NCBI RefSeq assembly: GCF_016908595.1
Contig: NZ_JAFBEC010000005.1
Span: 62,001 to 126,000 of the forward strand
Source: Geomicrobium sediminis
GTDB taxonomy: Bacteria; Bacillota; Bacilli; Bacillales; Marinococcaceae
Length of the DNA stretch: 64,000 bases
Reading direction: 5' to 3'
Shown here: piece after piece, positions 35,118-43,902 of the stretch
Layout of the letters: each line of letters opens with the position of its first letter
Numbering within the stretch: position 1 is the stretch's first letter
Made by a program: the position numbers and the translations under genes
Notes under the pieces: model-generated
The model's input: only the letters and a program-made list of their open reading frames with translations
What the model was told of the DNA's origin: nothing
Database searches by the model: none

Positions 35118-36614
35118 ATGCATGTTGATTATATCGGTGTTGACATCGGCACAACCGGTGTAAAAGCGGTCGTATTCGACGAAAAAGGTCAGGAGCGGTA
35201 CAAAGCATACGAAACGTATCCGATGCAGAGTCCAACTCCCGATACTGCCGAACAAGACCCTGATCTTATTTATAAGAAGACCATCTCTGTTCTTGAGCAA
35301 GCCATCGCCTTTTCTAATGAAGATGTAAATGAACTTCGTGCAGTCAGCTTTAGCTCTGCCATGCACAGCCTGATGTGTGTCGACAGTCAAGGGCGACCAC
35401 TAACGAACCTCATCACCTGGGCGGACAAAAGAAGTTCAGCCGAGACGAAAGCATTGCAACATTCGGATTCTGGCCAACAGTTCTATGAACGTACCGGTAC
35501 ACCGATTCACCCGATGTCTCCTTTTGCAAAGCTCTTATGGATGAAAACGCATGAACCTGAGCTTCTCAATCGTACTGCCAAAGTGATTGGCATTAAAGAA
35601 TACATCTTCTATCAGCTTTTCGGTGAATTTGTCATGGATGAATCGATTGCTAGCGCGACAGGCTTGATGAACATTCATGAACGGGCGTGGGATCAAGAGA
35701 TCATGACCTATGCTGGGATTACGATCGAACAGCTTCCAGAACTCGTGCCAACGTCTTTTACATTTTATAAGGATCATATTCCTTATATCATCGGTGCGAG
35801 CGACGGCGTTTTGTCCAACCTCGGAGTCGGTGCCATCAACGAAGGTGAAGTTGCGTTAACGATTGGTACGAGTGCTGCCATACGAAGCGCCTCTTCCACA
35901 CCCCATGTTGATGCGAAAGGAAGGACGTTCTGTTACTTACTCACTGACGACCTTTGGATTATCGGTGGACCCATTAATAATGGAGGCATTGCGCTGCAAT
36001 GGGTCGTGGAAGAACTCGTAAAAGATGAAACGATCTCTAGTGATCAAGCAGCAGAAGCGGTATTAGCGTTAGCTGACCGTGTCCCTGCTGGATCAAACGG
36101 GTTGTTCTTTATACCATTCCTTACCGGAGAACGGGCACCGCTTTGGAACCCTGAAGCGACGGCTTCTTATATTGGTCTGACCCGTACACATACGCGAGAA
36201 GATATGATTCGTGCGGCACTTGAAGGGGTTACGTTTAATATTTACAGCGTGTTACTCGCCTTACAAGAATTAATTGGATTTCCTGGTTCCATCTATGCTT
36301 CTGGAGGCTTCTCTCGCTCAGAGACTTGGAAGCAGATGGCAGCAGACATCTTCGACCAGCCGCTTCATTTCGCAAAGTCTTACGAAAGCTCCGCGCTCGG
36401 CGCCGTCATTCTAAGCATGTATACACTCGGTGACATTGAGTCACTTTCTCATTTCAAACAGCATCAACACGTGGATGAGAAAGTGATCCCAAACGAAACT
36501 TCGGCATCACTCTATCGCGATTACAGCTCATTGTATCTCGAATTAATCCGAAGCTTATCTCCACATTATGAGCGACTGTATGCGTTGCAACAGAAAAAAG
36601 GCGTTTGGATCTAA
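35118..36614 (+). CDS. gntK: gluconokinase (FGGY family)
   Basis: A 498-residue FGGY carbohydrate kinase: N-terminal phosphate motif YIGVDIGTTGVKAVVFDE, the middle GASDGVLSNLGVGA with the catalytic Asp, TIGTSAA, and the C-terminal GGFSRSETWKQMAADIF. Length and motifs fit GntK, which phosphorylates D-gluconate with ATP. It follows the 6-phosphogluconate dehydrogenase gene directly and ends at a strong terminator. With GntP and the RpiR regulator it makes a working gluconate uptake and use module. Confidence 0.9.
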   Translation: MHVDYIGVDIGTTGVKAVVFDEKGQERYKAYETYPMQSPTPDTAEQDPDLIYKKTISVLEQAIAFSNEDVNELRAVSFSSAMHSLMCVDSQGRPLTNLITWADKRSSAETKALQHSDSGQQFYERTGTPIHPMSPFAKLLWMKTHEPELLNRTAKVIGIKEYIFYQLFGEFVMDESIASATGLMNIHERAWDQEIMTYAGITIEQLPELVPTSFTFYKDHIPYIIGASDGVLSNLGVGAINEGEVALTIGTSAAIRSASSTPHVDAKGRTFCYLLTDDLWIIGGPINNGGIALQWVVEELVKDETISSDQAAEAVLALADRVPAGSNGLFFIPFLTGERAPLWNPEATASYIGLTRTHTREDMIRAALEGVTFNIYSVLLALQELIGFPGSIYASGGFSRSETWKQMAADIFDQPLHFAKSYESSALGAVILSMYTLGDIESLSHFKQHQHVDEKVIPNETSASLYRDYSSLYLELIRSLSPHYERLYALQQKKGVWI

Positions 36615-36618
36615 GTAT

Positions 36619-36661
36619 AAAAAAGTTCGGCTCATTGATCCAGAATGAGCCGAACTTTTTT
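36619..36661. terminator. bidirectional terminator after gntK
   Basis: AAAAAAGTTCGGCTCATT and AATGAGCCGAACTTTTTT pair over 18 bp with a 7-base loop; A- and T-tracts on each side serve gntK and the convergent amidase gene. Confidence 0.93.
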
Positions 36662-36693
36662 ATGTCACGCCCCTTTACAGGATGTTGAACCTC

Positions 36694-38169
36694 TTACAAC
36701 TTCGACACATGCACTTCCGGCTTATTTCCCCCGTTCCACGCACCGTCTAAGGCCCGCTCAATCTGAGCACCAAGCTGCAAAAGTAACCCATCATTCGCTT
36801 GGCGAGTTAAGAAATGCATACCGAGTGGTAACCCGTTCTCAAGTGTTGCCATCGGCAATGAGATACCTGGAATCCCTGTCACGTTTGCGATCGGGGTGAA
36901 TGAAAAGATGCTCCACAAATTCTGGAACCAGTCATAGACGTTTGGCTCCTCACTTGTTGTCATGTACTCTTTCGTACTAATTGCAGGGGTCGGCTTCGCC
37001 ATCGTCGGGGTAAGAATGATATCCCACTCTTCTAAGAACATTCCGACTTGACGAGACACGTCATTAAATTGCGCTTGCATCGCCGCGCGCTTTGAATACG
37101 TTGCATCAATGCCTTCTTCCCATACACGAATACACATCGGTTCTATCAAGTCTGAAGGAGGTTCTTTTAGCCCTTTTTGTTCCATTAAGCCTGCGATTAC
37201 TTGGGAGAAGTTCATAATGTAACAGTCCGTTTGCGCTTGGTAGGCTTTATAGAAATCAACCTTCGGTGTTTGCCATTCGACGTGGTGACCGAGGCTTTCT
37301 AGAAATTCAGCCGTACGGGTCAATTCAGAGACGATGTGTGGATCTGCTTTGTAATCGCCCCATTCATGAGAGACCGCAATACGCAGTGGCTTCGGATCAT
37401 GTGCAATCAAGCTCGAATATGATTGTTCAGGCGACCAATACGGCATGAACTCTCCAGGCGCACCGCCTCGGCATTCATCATAAAACATGGCAGAATCACG
37501 AATCGTTCTCGACACACACCCTTGTGTTGAGACGACACCCATCAAGTCTGACCCATTCGGACTGACCGATAACACACCTCGGGATGACTTCATACCGATA
37601 ATGCCATTGACGCCAGCAGGAATGCGGATCGATCCCCCGCCGTCTGAGGCATGTGCCAACGGTACCATTCCTGCTGCGACGGCTACCGATGAGCCCGCTG
37701 ATGAACCGCAACTCGTATAGTCTTGGTTCCACGGATTACGAGTCACATAAAGCTCTGGATTTTCCGCCGAGCTACACAAGCCATACTCTGGTGTTGTCGT
37801 TCTCCCGATGATGTTAAGACCTGCACTTCGAATCTTTGACGTTAAAAAACTGTCCGCTTCGGCTCGATTTCCTTGCATTAACTTAGAGCCCATCTCTTGA
37901 AGTCTACCAGCAAGCGTAGGTCCTAAATCTTTCATTAAGTATGGAACCCCTTTAAATGAACCTTCAAGGTTCGTCCCGTCTTTCGAAGGGTTCTCTACGA
38001 CATCATCAAACACTTCAACCACACTGCTAACGTGATCATCCAATGCACGAATCGCTTCATGCGACTGCTTCGCCACTTCATTAGCCGTAACGTCACCTTT
38101 TTCAATAAGTTCCGCAAGACCTACAGCATCATAACGTTCCAACTCAGTCCAACTCATCGCTTTGTTCAT
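36694..38169 (-). CDS. amidase (amidase-signature family)
   Basis: A 491-residue Ser-cisSer-Lys hydrolase. The catalytic Lys is in GVPYLMKDLGPT near residue 74, and the Gly/Ser-rich signature YTSCGSSAGSSVAVAAGMV near 150 carries both serines; GGSIRIPAGVNGIIGMK follows. ATG at 38169 has GGAGTGA upstream, so the longer frame to 38244 is rejected. The sequence resembles the 6-aminohexanoate cyclic-dimer hydrolase-like branch, but amidase substrates are broad. It is monocistronic and sits between sugar-acid and CoA modules. Confidence 0.87.
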   Translation of the reverse strand: MNKAMSWTELERYDAVGLAELIEKGDVTANEVAKQSHEAIRALDDHVSSVVEVFDDVVENPSKDGTNLEGSFKGVPYLMKDLGPTLAGRLQEMGSKLMQGNRAEADSFLTSKIRSAGLNIIGRTTTPEYGLCSSAENPELYVTRNPWNQDYTSCGSSAGSSVAVAAGMVPLAHASDGGGSIRIPAGVNGIIGMKSSRGVLSVSPNGSDLMGVVSTQGCVSRTIRDSAMFYDECRGGAPGEFMPYWSPEQSYSSLIAHDPKPLRIAVSHEWGDYKADPHIVSELTRTAEFLESLGHHVEWQTPKVDFYKAYQAQTDCYIMNFSQVIAGLMEQKGLKEPPSDLIEPMCIRVWEEGIDATYSKRAAMQAQFNDVSRQVGMFLEEWDIILTPTMAKPTPAISTKEYMTTSEEPNVYDWFQNLWSIFSFTPIANVTGIPGISLPMATLENGLPLGMHFLTRQANDGLLLQLGAQIERALDGAWNGGNKPEVHVSKL

Positions 38170-38338
38170 TGTGGTCACTCCATTCTCGTTGTATGGGTAG
38201 GTATAGAGCTCGCATCTACTTCTATATGTAATTACGGATTGCACAGTAGATTTCCTGCTTCATTTTAATAGTTTCATTATAGAAAAGTTTGTGAGAAGGG
38301 GAGTGGTGTTTGTTAGAGGATATGACACAATGAGTTAG

Positions 38339-38376
38339 AAAAAGCCTTTCCATGTGTAGTCTTGGAAAGGCTTTCG
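38339..38376 (-). terminator. terminator of the CoA-transferase gene
   Basis: On the reverse strand AAAGCCTTTCCA and TGGAAAGGCTTT pair over 12 bp, followed by TTCTAAC with a T-run continuing the right arm. Confidence 0.82.
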
Positions 38377-38383
38377 AAACCTC

Positions 38384-39571
38384 TTAGATAATTCCCTCTT
38401 CACGCAATCGTTCAAGTTCTCCAGGGCTGTAGTGAAGCATATCTTGCAGTACCTGTTCAGTATGCTCACCAACAAGGGGAGCTGGTGTAACCTTCTGTTG
38501 TTCCGTGCGCGACAAACGAATTGGGGAACCAGGAACTTTTGAGCGACCTCGAATAGGGTGGTCAACATATTGAATCATACCTCGTGCTTTCAAATGTTCG
38601 TCATCTTCTACTTCTGCAATTGATAATACTGGGGAACTTGGCACTCTAGCTTCTTTAAGTTGTTTCATTAAATCCCATTTACTCTTATCCTTGGTCCAAT
38701 CTTCAATTATTTGATCGACAACATCCATGTTTAATGCTCGATTAACCGTATTCTCATAACCCGGTGCACCGATGAGGTCAGTGCGTTCCATAAGTCGAGT
38801 TAACTGCTCCCAATGTTTCTCTGTTACACATATAATTGCGACATAACCATCCTTAGTCTGATAGACATTATATGGTGCCATACGTAAACCACTATGGCGA
38901 TTGCCTGTTCGTTCAGGACGCTTGCCTTCTCCTTCGTAATATCCTGCAAGCGGGGATGCAAGGGCTGGGTATGTCGCATCATGCATAGACACTTCGACAT
39001 GTTGCCCTACACCGCTCTTTTCACGTTCATAAAGTGCTGTTGCAATACCTCCATATAAATGAATACCTCCTAAAATGTCACAAACTGCAGGTCCTGCTTT
39101 TACCGGAGGCTTCCCTTCATAACCTGTTGAAGCCATGACACCTGAAATGGCCTGAACGGTTAAGTCCATACCTGGAAAATCGGAGTATGGACCATTAAGT
39201 CCAAAGCCTGTCGCGGAACCATAAATAAGACGCGGATTAATTTCCTTTAACGTATTGTACCCGACACCAAGTCTGTCCATCACCCCAGGAGTGAAATTCT
39301 CAATTAATACATCCGCTTGTTGAACTAAGGATTTTAAAATCTCGGCTCCTTCAGAAGACTTTAAGTTAAGTGAGATTCCAAGTTTATTAGAATTAAACAT
39401 GAGAAACTCATGCGGGTTTTTGTCTTCGATCCGTTGACGAATCACCTCCCCGGTAAGCGCTTCCATTTTTATTACTTTTGCTCCCTGATAGGCCATTAAC
39501 ATCCCACAATATGGACCCTGATAAACTTGAGATAAATCAAGTACAATAAGTCCGTCCATCGCAGATTTCAT
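38384..39571 (-). CDS. CaiB/BaiF-type (family III) CoA-transferase
   Basis: A 395-residue CoA-transferase. GLIVLDLSQVYQGPYCGMLMA at the N-terminus, the NSNKLGISLNLKS segment, GLNGPYSDFPGMDL with the catalytic Asp near residue 134, and VEVSMHDA are family III hallmarks. These enzymes move CoA between acyl groups. ATG at 39571 has GGAGGG five bases upstream. It lies leftward beyond the LysR gene and opposite the acyl-CoA dehydrogenase genes, and may activate the acid that they then oxidise. Confidence 0.87.
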   Translation of the reverse strand: MKSAMDGLIVLDLSQVYQGPYCGMLMAYQGAKVIKMEALTGEVIRQRIEDKNPHEFLMFNSNKLGISLNLKSSEGAEILKSLVQQADVLIENFTPGVMDRLGVGYNTLKEINPRLIYGSATGFGLNGPYSDFPGMDLTVQAISGVMASTGYEGKPPVKAGPAVCDILGGIHLYGGIATALYEREKSGVGQHVEVSMHDATYPALASPLAGYYEGEGKRPERTGNRHSGLRMAPYNVYQTKDGYVAIICVTEKHWEQLTRLMERTDLIGAPGYENTVNRALNMDVVDQIIEDWTKDKSKWDLMKQLKEARVPSSPVLSIAEVEDDEHLKARGMIQYVDHPIRGRSKVPGSPIRLSRTEQQKVTPAPLVGEHTEQVLQDMLHYSPGELERLREEGII

Positions 39572-39673
39572 GTTATCCCTCCACAATATTTCTTGTTAAG
39601 GAGCATTCTAAACTGACTTTTATATAATTTCTAATACCAACTTTGAATACATTTATAGTCTTAACAAATAAAT

Positions 39674-40585
39674 TTACTTTAAGAATCCAATCTTATTATC
39701 TTCTTTTATAAAAAACTGCTGTATCAAATTCCTAAATCTCATAACTGCTGGTGAATAATAGCGTTCTTTGTTATAAGCCATAAACACTTTCCTTTTAGGG
39801 GTTGGATTCGTTAATTTCACCGTATGGATACCTTGATGAAGTGAATATTTGGGATAACTAGCTGGCAAGATACATACCCCTAATCCTTCTGCAACAAGCA
39901 TCCGTGCCGTATCCAATCGTTCAACATAGTATTTTCCTTCTAAATCAATTCCCGATTGAATAATCGCTTGCTTAATGATTTCAGTTATTTGGAAAACTGC
40001 TTGCGTAAGAATTAATGTCTCACCTTCCAAATTAGCCATGTCAATGCTCGACTTCGTAGCAAAAGGATGATTTTCAGGACAAATTAAGACAAGTTCTTCT
40101 CGGTAGATCGGTGTTAGCTCATACGTATCCTCTAAATCCTCTACCATCGTCGTGATCGCAAAGTGAACGTCATTACTAATCAATGCATCACGCATATGCT
40201 TTGTCCGAATCTCCTTAAAGTAAATTTGAACATTTGAATACTCCTCAGAAAATTGCTTTGCCACTTTAGGAATCCAGTATTTCGAAGACTCAATCATAGC
40301 GATATCGATAGCTCCAAATCCGGTGTCTTTAACATCTTCCATTTCTTTTAATGTACTTTCGAATTGTTTAAGAATTAATACCGCGCGACGATATAGTACT
40401 TCCCCAGGTTCCGTCAACTTCATTTCACGAGTACTTCGTTCAAATAACTTGCATCCTAGCTCCTTTTCCAGCTGTTTAATCATGTTGCTCAAAGATGGTT
40501 GCGAGATATGAAGCACTTCAGCCGCAGCCACAAACTTATTCTTCTCTACAAGCGTGACAAAATAGTTCAATTGGCGAATATCCAA
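39674..40585 (-). CDS. LysR-family transcriptional regulator
   Basis: 303 residues: N-terminal helix-turn-helix (FVAAAEVLHISQPSLSNMIK, residues 18-37) and a C-terminal periplasmic-binding-like effector domain (LVLICPENHPFATKSSID near 163). It starts with TTG, preceded by AGGAGGT at seven bases. The divergent spacer to the enoyl-CoA hydratase-like gene contains a T-N11-A dyad just upstream of the start, as expected of an autoregulated LysR gene. The inducer is probably an acyl-CoA or the imported acid. Confidence 0.9.
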   Translation of the reverse strand: MDIRQLNYFVTLVEKNKFVAAAEVLHISQPSLSNMIKQLEKELGCKLFERSTREMKLTEPGEVLYRRAVLILKQFESTLKEMEDVKDTGFGAIDIAMIESSKYWIPKVAKQFSEEYSNVQIYFKEIRTKHMRDALISNDVHFAITTMVEDLEDTYELTPIYREELVLICPENHPFATKSSIDMANLEGETLILTQAVFQITEIIKQAIIQSGIDLEGKYYVERLDTARMLVAEGLGVCILPASYPKYSLHQGIHTVKLTNPTPKRKVFMAYNKERYYSPAVMRFRNLIQQFFIKEDNKIGFLK

Positions 40586-40603
40586 TGAGAGGACCTCCTG
40601 TTT

Positions 40604-40620
40604 TATAGCAATAAGCTATA
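40604..40620. promoter_or_regulatory. LysR-type operator box
   Basis: TATAGC-AATAA-GCTATA is a perfect 6-bp dyad with a 5-base spacer containing the T-N11-A core of LysR boxes, 19 bases before the TTG start of the lysR-type gene. Confidence 0.55.
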
Positions 40621-40787
40621 GTTTTATTTTAAAGCGGTATTAGACATTATATTGACTAAACTTTAAGATAAAAACAATTCAGAATAGAAAAAAAGGAGTG
40701 AGAGGTTCAATGTTTTGTTACACATCAAATGTGAAAGTTGGAGATTCAACAAACAACTGTCTACTTTAAAACATCCCACCGCTTTTT

Positions 40788-40801
40788 TGTAAGCGCTATC
40801 A
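40788..40801. promoter_or_regulatory. cre site (catabolite responsive element)
   Basis: TGTAAGCGCTATCA matches all constrained positions of the Bacillus cre consensus TGWAANCGNTNWCA. It lies 69 bases before the first gene of the rightward acyl-CoA module, where CcpA binding would repress transcription when sugars are available. CcpA itself is not in the window. Confidence 0.6.
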
Positions 40802-40869
40802 ATTACTTTTGTTTCTACGATGCTGTACCGGCGAAGAAAACTTAATCAATAAAAACGGAGGTATGGAAA

Positions 40870-41655
40870 ATGAACGAACCTTTACACATTGAATTACACG
40901 AGCATATTCAACTAATTACCTTAAACCGGCCCGAAAAGAAAAATGCATTTTCGTCTGAAATGATTACGCAATGGGTGGATGCACTTGAAACAGCCCAGCG
41001 TGACGATCGTGTGCATGTAATTGTCGTTACAGGAAATGGTGATGCCTTTTGTTCTGGCGGCGATATGCAAGATTTACAAAAAGGGCGCGAAACAAGACTC
41101 GATGCGAAGAATATGCTTTGGGAAGACATCCATCGTGTTGCTTTTACGATGAATAGAATCGACAAACCTGTCATTGCGGCGATTAATGGTGCAGCCGTTG
41201 GGGCTGGCTTGGACATGGCATTAATGGCAGATTTCAGAACGATGGCGCTTGAGGCAAAAGTATCTGAAGGATATGTAAAAGTTGGATTAATCCCAGGAGA
41301 CGGTGGGGCTTACTTTCTTCCTCGTATTGTAGGGCAAGCCAAAGCGCTTGAATTATTATGGACTGGGCGTGCCGTTGATGCAACGGAAGCATTAGAAATA
41401 GGATTAGTTAATCATACGTTCCCTCGTGAATCGTTACTTGAAGAAACACTCGTAATAGCGAAACAGATTGCTGACGGACCGCAAGTAGCCATTCGCATGA
41501 TGAAACGCGCAGCACGACAGTCAGAGAAATTAGACTTAGAAACATCGCTTGATTTAATTTCTTCTCACATGTCGATTATTACCGCGACTGAAGATCACAA
41601 AGAGGGCGTGCAAGCCTTTCTTGATAAACGCAAACCAGCTTTTGTAAATCGCTAA
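40870..41655 (+). CDS. enoyl-CoA hydratase/isomerase-family protein
   Basis: A 261-residue crotonase. The oxyanion-hole loops DAFCSGGDMQDL near residue 60 and NGAAVGAGLDMALMADFR near 105 are intact. The two Glu residues of classical enoyl-CoA hydratase are not seen: the ELA position is DMA and the usual PEI position reads YVK within SEGYVKVGLIPGDGGA. That pattern is shared with isomerase-like crotonases, so hydration should not be assumed. It starts the operon with both acyl-CoA dehydrogenases and the TAXI-TRAP transporter. Confidence 0.85.
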   Translation: MNEPLHIELHEHIQLITLNRPEKKNAFSSEMITQWVDALETAQRDDRVHVIVVTGNGDAFCSGGDMQDLQKGRETRLDAKNMLWEDIHRVAFTMNRIDKPVIAAINGAAVGAGLDMALMADFRTMALEAKVSEGYVKVGLIPGDGGAYFLPRIVGQAKALELLWTGRAVDATEALEIGLVNHTFPRESLLEETLVIAKQIADGPQVAIRMMKRAARQSEKLDLETSLDLISSHMSIITATEDHKEGVQAFLDKRKPAFVNR

Positions 41656-41674
41656 CGTATAAGGAGGAAATTCT

Positions 41675-42835
41675 ATGGAAGCGTCACTTCAATTGCCAGT
41701 TTCAAAAGCATCGCACTCTTTGACAGAATTTCGTCATGAAGTAAGAGCATTTATTCAAAAAGAACTTGATGCTGGATCATTTCAACCTGATTGTGATTCT
41801 TGGCTTGCTGGTTTCTCTAGAGAATGGAGCATGAAAATGGGTGAAAAAGGGTGGGTTGGTATGACCTTCCCAAAAGAGTACGGCGGTCAAGGTGAATCCA
41901 ATTTGAAACGTTATGTCGTTACGGAAGAAATGCTCGCAGCCGGAGCACCCGTTGCAGCACACTGGATTGCTGACCGCCAGACAGGTCCTTTACTTCTAAA
42001 ATACGGAACTGAATATCAAAAACAGACTTTTTTGCCAAGAATCTGTAAAGGGGAAGTTTACTTCTCTATTGGATTAAGTGAACCGAATGCTGGTTCTGAT
42101 TTAGCTAACATTCACACGAAGGCGGTAAAAGAAAGTGACGAATGGTTACTGAACGGTAGTAAGATTTGGACGAGTGGCGCCCACCTTCAAGACTATATGA
42201 TTGTACTGTGTCGTACTGAAAAGCAAACGGAGAAGAAGCATGAAGGATTAAGCCAATTCATTGTTGACCTTCGTGCCAAAGGTGTCTCCATCCGACCAAT
42301 TACTCTTATGACAGGTGAACATCACTTCAATGAAGTGTTCTTCGAAAACGTTCGCCTCTCCGATGAAATGATCGTCGGTGAGCTTGGGGAAGGATGGAAA
42401 CAAGGTATGGCTGAACTAGCATTTGAACGTAGTGGGCCAGAGCGATTTTTAAGTACGTACCCGTTACTTGAAGAGATGATTACAGTATTGAAACAAAGAG
42501 CAGATGCAGATTCTACCTATGCCTACACGGAAATCGGAAAGCTCGTAGCAACACTCGTTACATTGCGGAGAATGTCTTTTTCAATTGCTCAACTGCTTGA
42601 GGAAGACCAACCAGCGAGTCTTGTAGCATCACTCGTAAAAGACCTTGGGAATCAATTCGAGAATACGATCATTGAGACAGCGAGAATGCTTATTGAGAGC
42701 GAACCATCTACACATAGTGAACAGCAGTATGAACGATTACTAGCAAAAGCGATGTTGCATTCTCCAGGCTTCACACTTCGAGGTGGTACAACTGAAATCT
42801 TACGGTCAATTGTAGGAAAGGGGTTGGGGCTTTAA
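41675..42835 (+). CDS. acyl-CoA dehydrogenase, larger partner of a pair
   Basis: A 386-residue FAD enzyme. The middle-domain motif YFSIGLSEPNAGSDLANIHT (near 126) and WLLNGSKIWTSGAH bind FAD and substrate; the C-terminal end RGGTTEILRSIVGK is a standard FAD-contact. The next gene, a diverged acyl-CoA dehydrogenase, overlaps by one base (TAATG at 42833), which suggests the two make a heteromer as in pimeloyl-CoA or steroid side-chain dehydrogenases. Substrate is unknown. Confidence 0.87.
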   Translation: MEASLQLPVSKASHSLTEFRHEVRAFIQKELDAGSFQPDCDSWLAGFSREWSMKMGEKGWVGMTFPKEYGGQGESNLKRYVVTEEMLAAGAPVAAHWIADRQTGPLLLKYGTEYQKQTFLPRICKGEVYFSIGLSEPNAGSDLANIHTKAVKESDEWLLNGSKIWTSGAHLQDYMIVLCRTEKQTEKKHEGLSQFIVDLRAKGVSIRPITLMTGEHHFNEVFFENVRLSDEMIVGELGEGWKQGMAELAFERSGPERFLSTYPLLEEMITVLKQRADADSTYAYTEIGKLVATLVTLRRMSFSIAQLLEEDQPASLVASLVKDLGNQFENTIIETARMLIESEPSTHSEQQYERLLAKAMLHSPGFTLRGGTTEILRSIVGKGLGL

Positions 42836-43884
42836 TGATCACGATCGAACGTATGCTTATTGACACGACAGAAAAACTGTTTAAACAAACTTGTACTAAA
42901 GAATTAATTAACGACTCTGAAAACGGAATTTTCCCAAAAATATTCTGGAATGAACTAGACAGCATGGGAATAACAACAATCGGAGTTCCAGAAGACTGTG
43001 ATGGAAGTGGCTTTACAAAGCTTGACGCCTTTGCCGTGTTAAAAATCGCTGGTAGTTTCGCAGCACCAATTCCTTTAGCAGAGTCAATCATTGCAAATTG
43101 GCAGTACGTCGAGCTTGGACTCCCGCTTCCTAATACAAAACAAACAATTAGTATGATCAATGAAGATGTTGATCTTCAACAACATTCAGAAGGTTGGATT
43201 ATCAATGGCACATTCAATCGCGTCCCGTTCACTCAATGGGCTGATGAACTAGTGTCACCGGTTAAAACAACTACTGGTAAGTGGTATTTGCTCACAATCC
43301 CACTCAATCTCACAACAACAGCTCCAGATTCAAATATTGCAGGTGAATCGAGAAACAAAGTCATTTGTCAAAACACTTCAATTAATTCATCACAAGTCAT
43401 AGCAATGACACCTGAACATGCTGCACAATTTATTCACGAAACGTTGTTAGGAAGAACGATGATGATGGCAGGTGCATTACAGCAAATTCTCACGATGTCC
43501 ATCCATCACGCGAAAGAACGCCAACAATTCGGTCGACCGATCGGGAAATTCCAAGCTATTAAACAACAGCTTGCCGTATTAACCGGTCTTGCTACCTCTG
43601 CAAACGTAATTGCAGATTCCGCTGCAACAGCTACTGTAGACAACATTCAATTCCAAACCGAGGTCAAAATCGCAAAAACTTATATTAGCCAATCAATTTC
43701 AAAAGCGGTACCGATTGCACACCAGATTCATGCAGCAATTGGCTTTACTCATGAACATCCACTCCATCAGTACACGAGAAGGTTATGGTCATGGCGTGAT
43801 GAATATGGATCTGAGGCATTTTGGGCAAAACAAATCGGTGAAAACGTCCTTTCTTCAAGTAAATCCTTGTGGAATCAACTTTAG
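42835..43884 (+). CDS. acyl-CoA dehydrogenase-like protein, smaller partner
   Basis: A 349-residue acyl-CoA dehydrogenase relative with a reduced middle domain; the FAD motif of its neighbour is not recognisable here. The C-terminal half contains RQQFGRPIGKFQAIKQQLA and IGFTHEHPLHQYTRRLW, typical of the small subunits of heteromeric acyl-CoA dehydrogenases. Its start overlaps the stop of the larger partner, indicating coupled translation and 1:1 assembly. It may complete the active site rather than act alone. Confidence 0.83.
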   Translation: MITIERMLIDTTEKLFKQTCTKELINDSENGIFPKIFWNELDSMGITTIGVPEDCDGSGFTKLDAFAVLKIAGSFAAPIPLAESIIANWQYVELGLPLPNTKQTISMINEDVDLQQHSEGWIINGTFNRVPFTQWADELVSPVKTTTGKWYLLTIPLNLTTTAPDSNIAGESRNKVICQNTSINSSQVIAMTPEHAAQFIHETLLGRTMMMAGALQQILTMSIHHAKERQQFGRPIGKFQAIKQQLAVLTGLATSANVIADSAATATVDNIQFQTEVKIAKTYISQSISKAVPIAHQIHAAIGFTHEHPLHQYTRRLWSWRDEYGSEAFWAKQIGENVLSSSKSLWNQL

Positions 43885-43902
43885 GTAAGAGGAGGTTCAA
43901 AC

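Noticed and set aside
40629-40642. Second cre-like sequence TTAAAGCGGTATTA
   Set aside because: It matches 12 of 14 positions and lies in an AT-rich region close to the LysR box; too weak to list as a site on its own.
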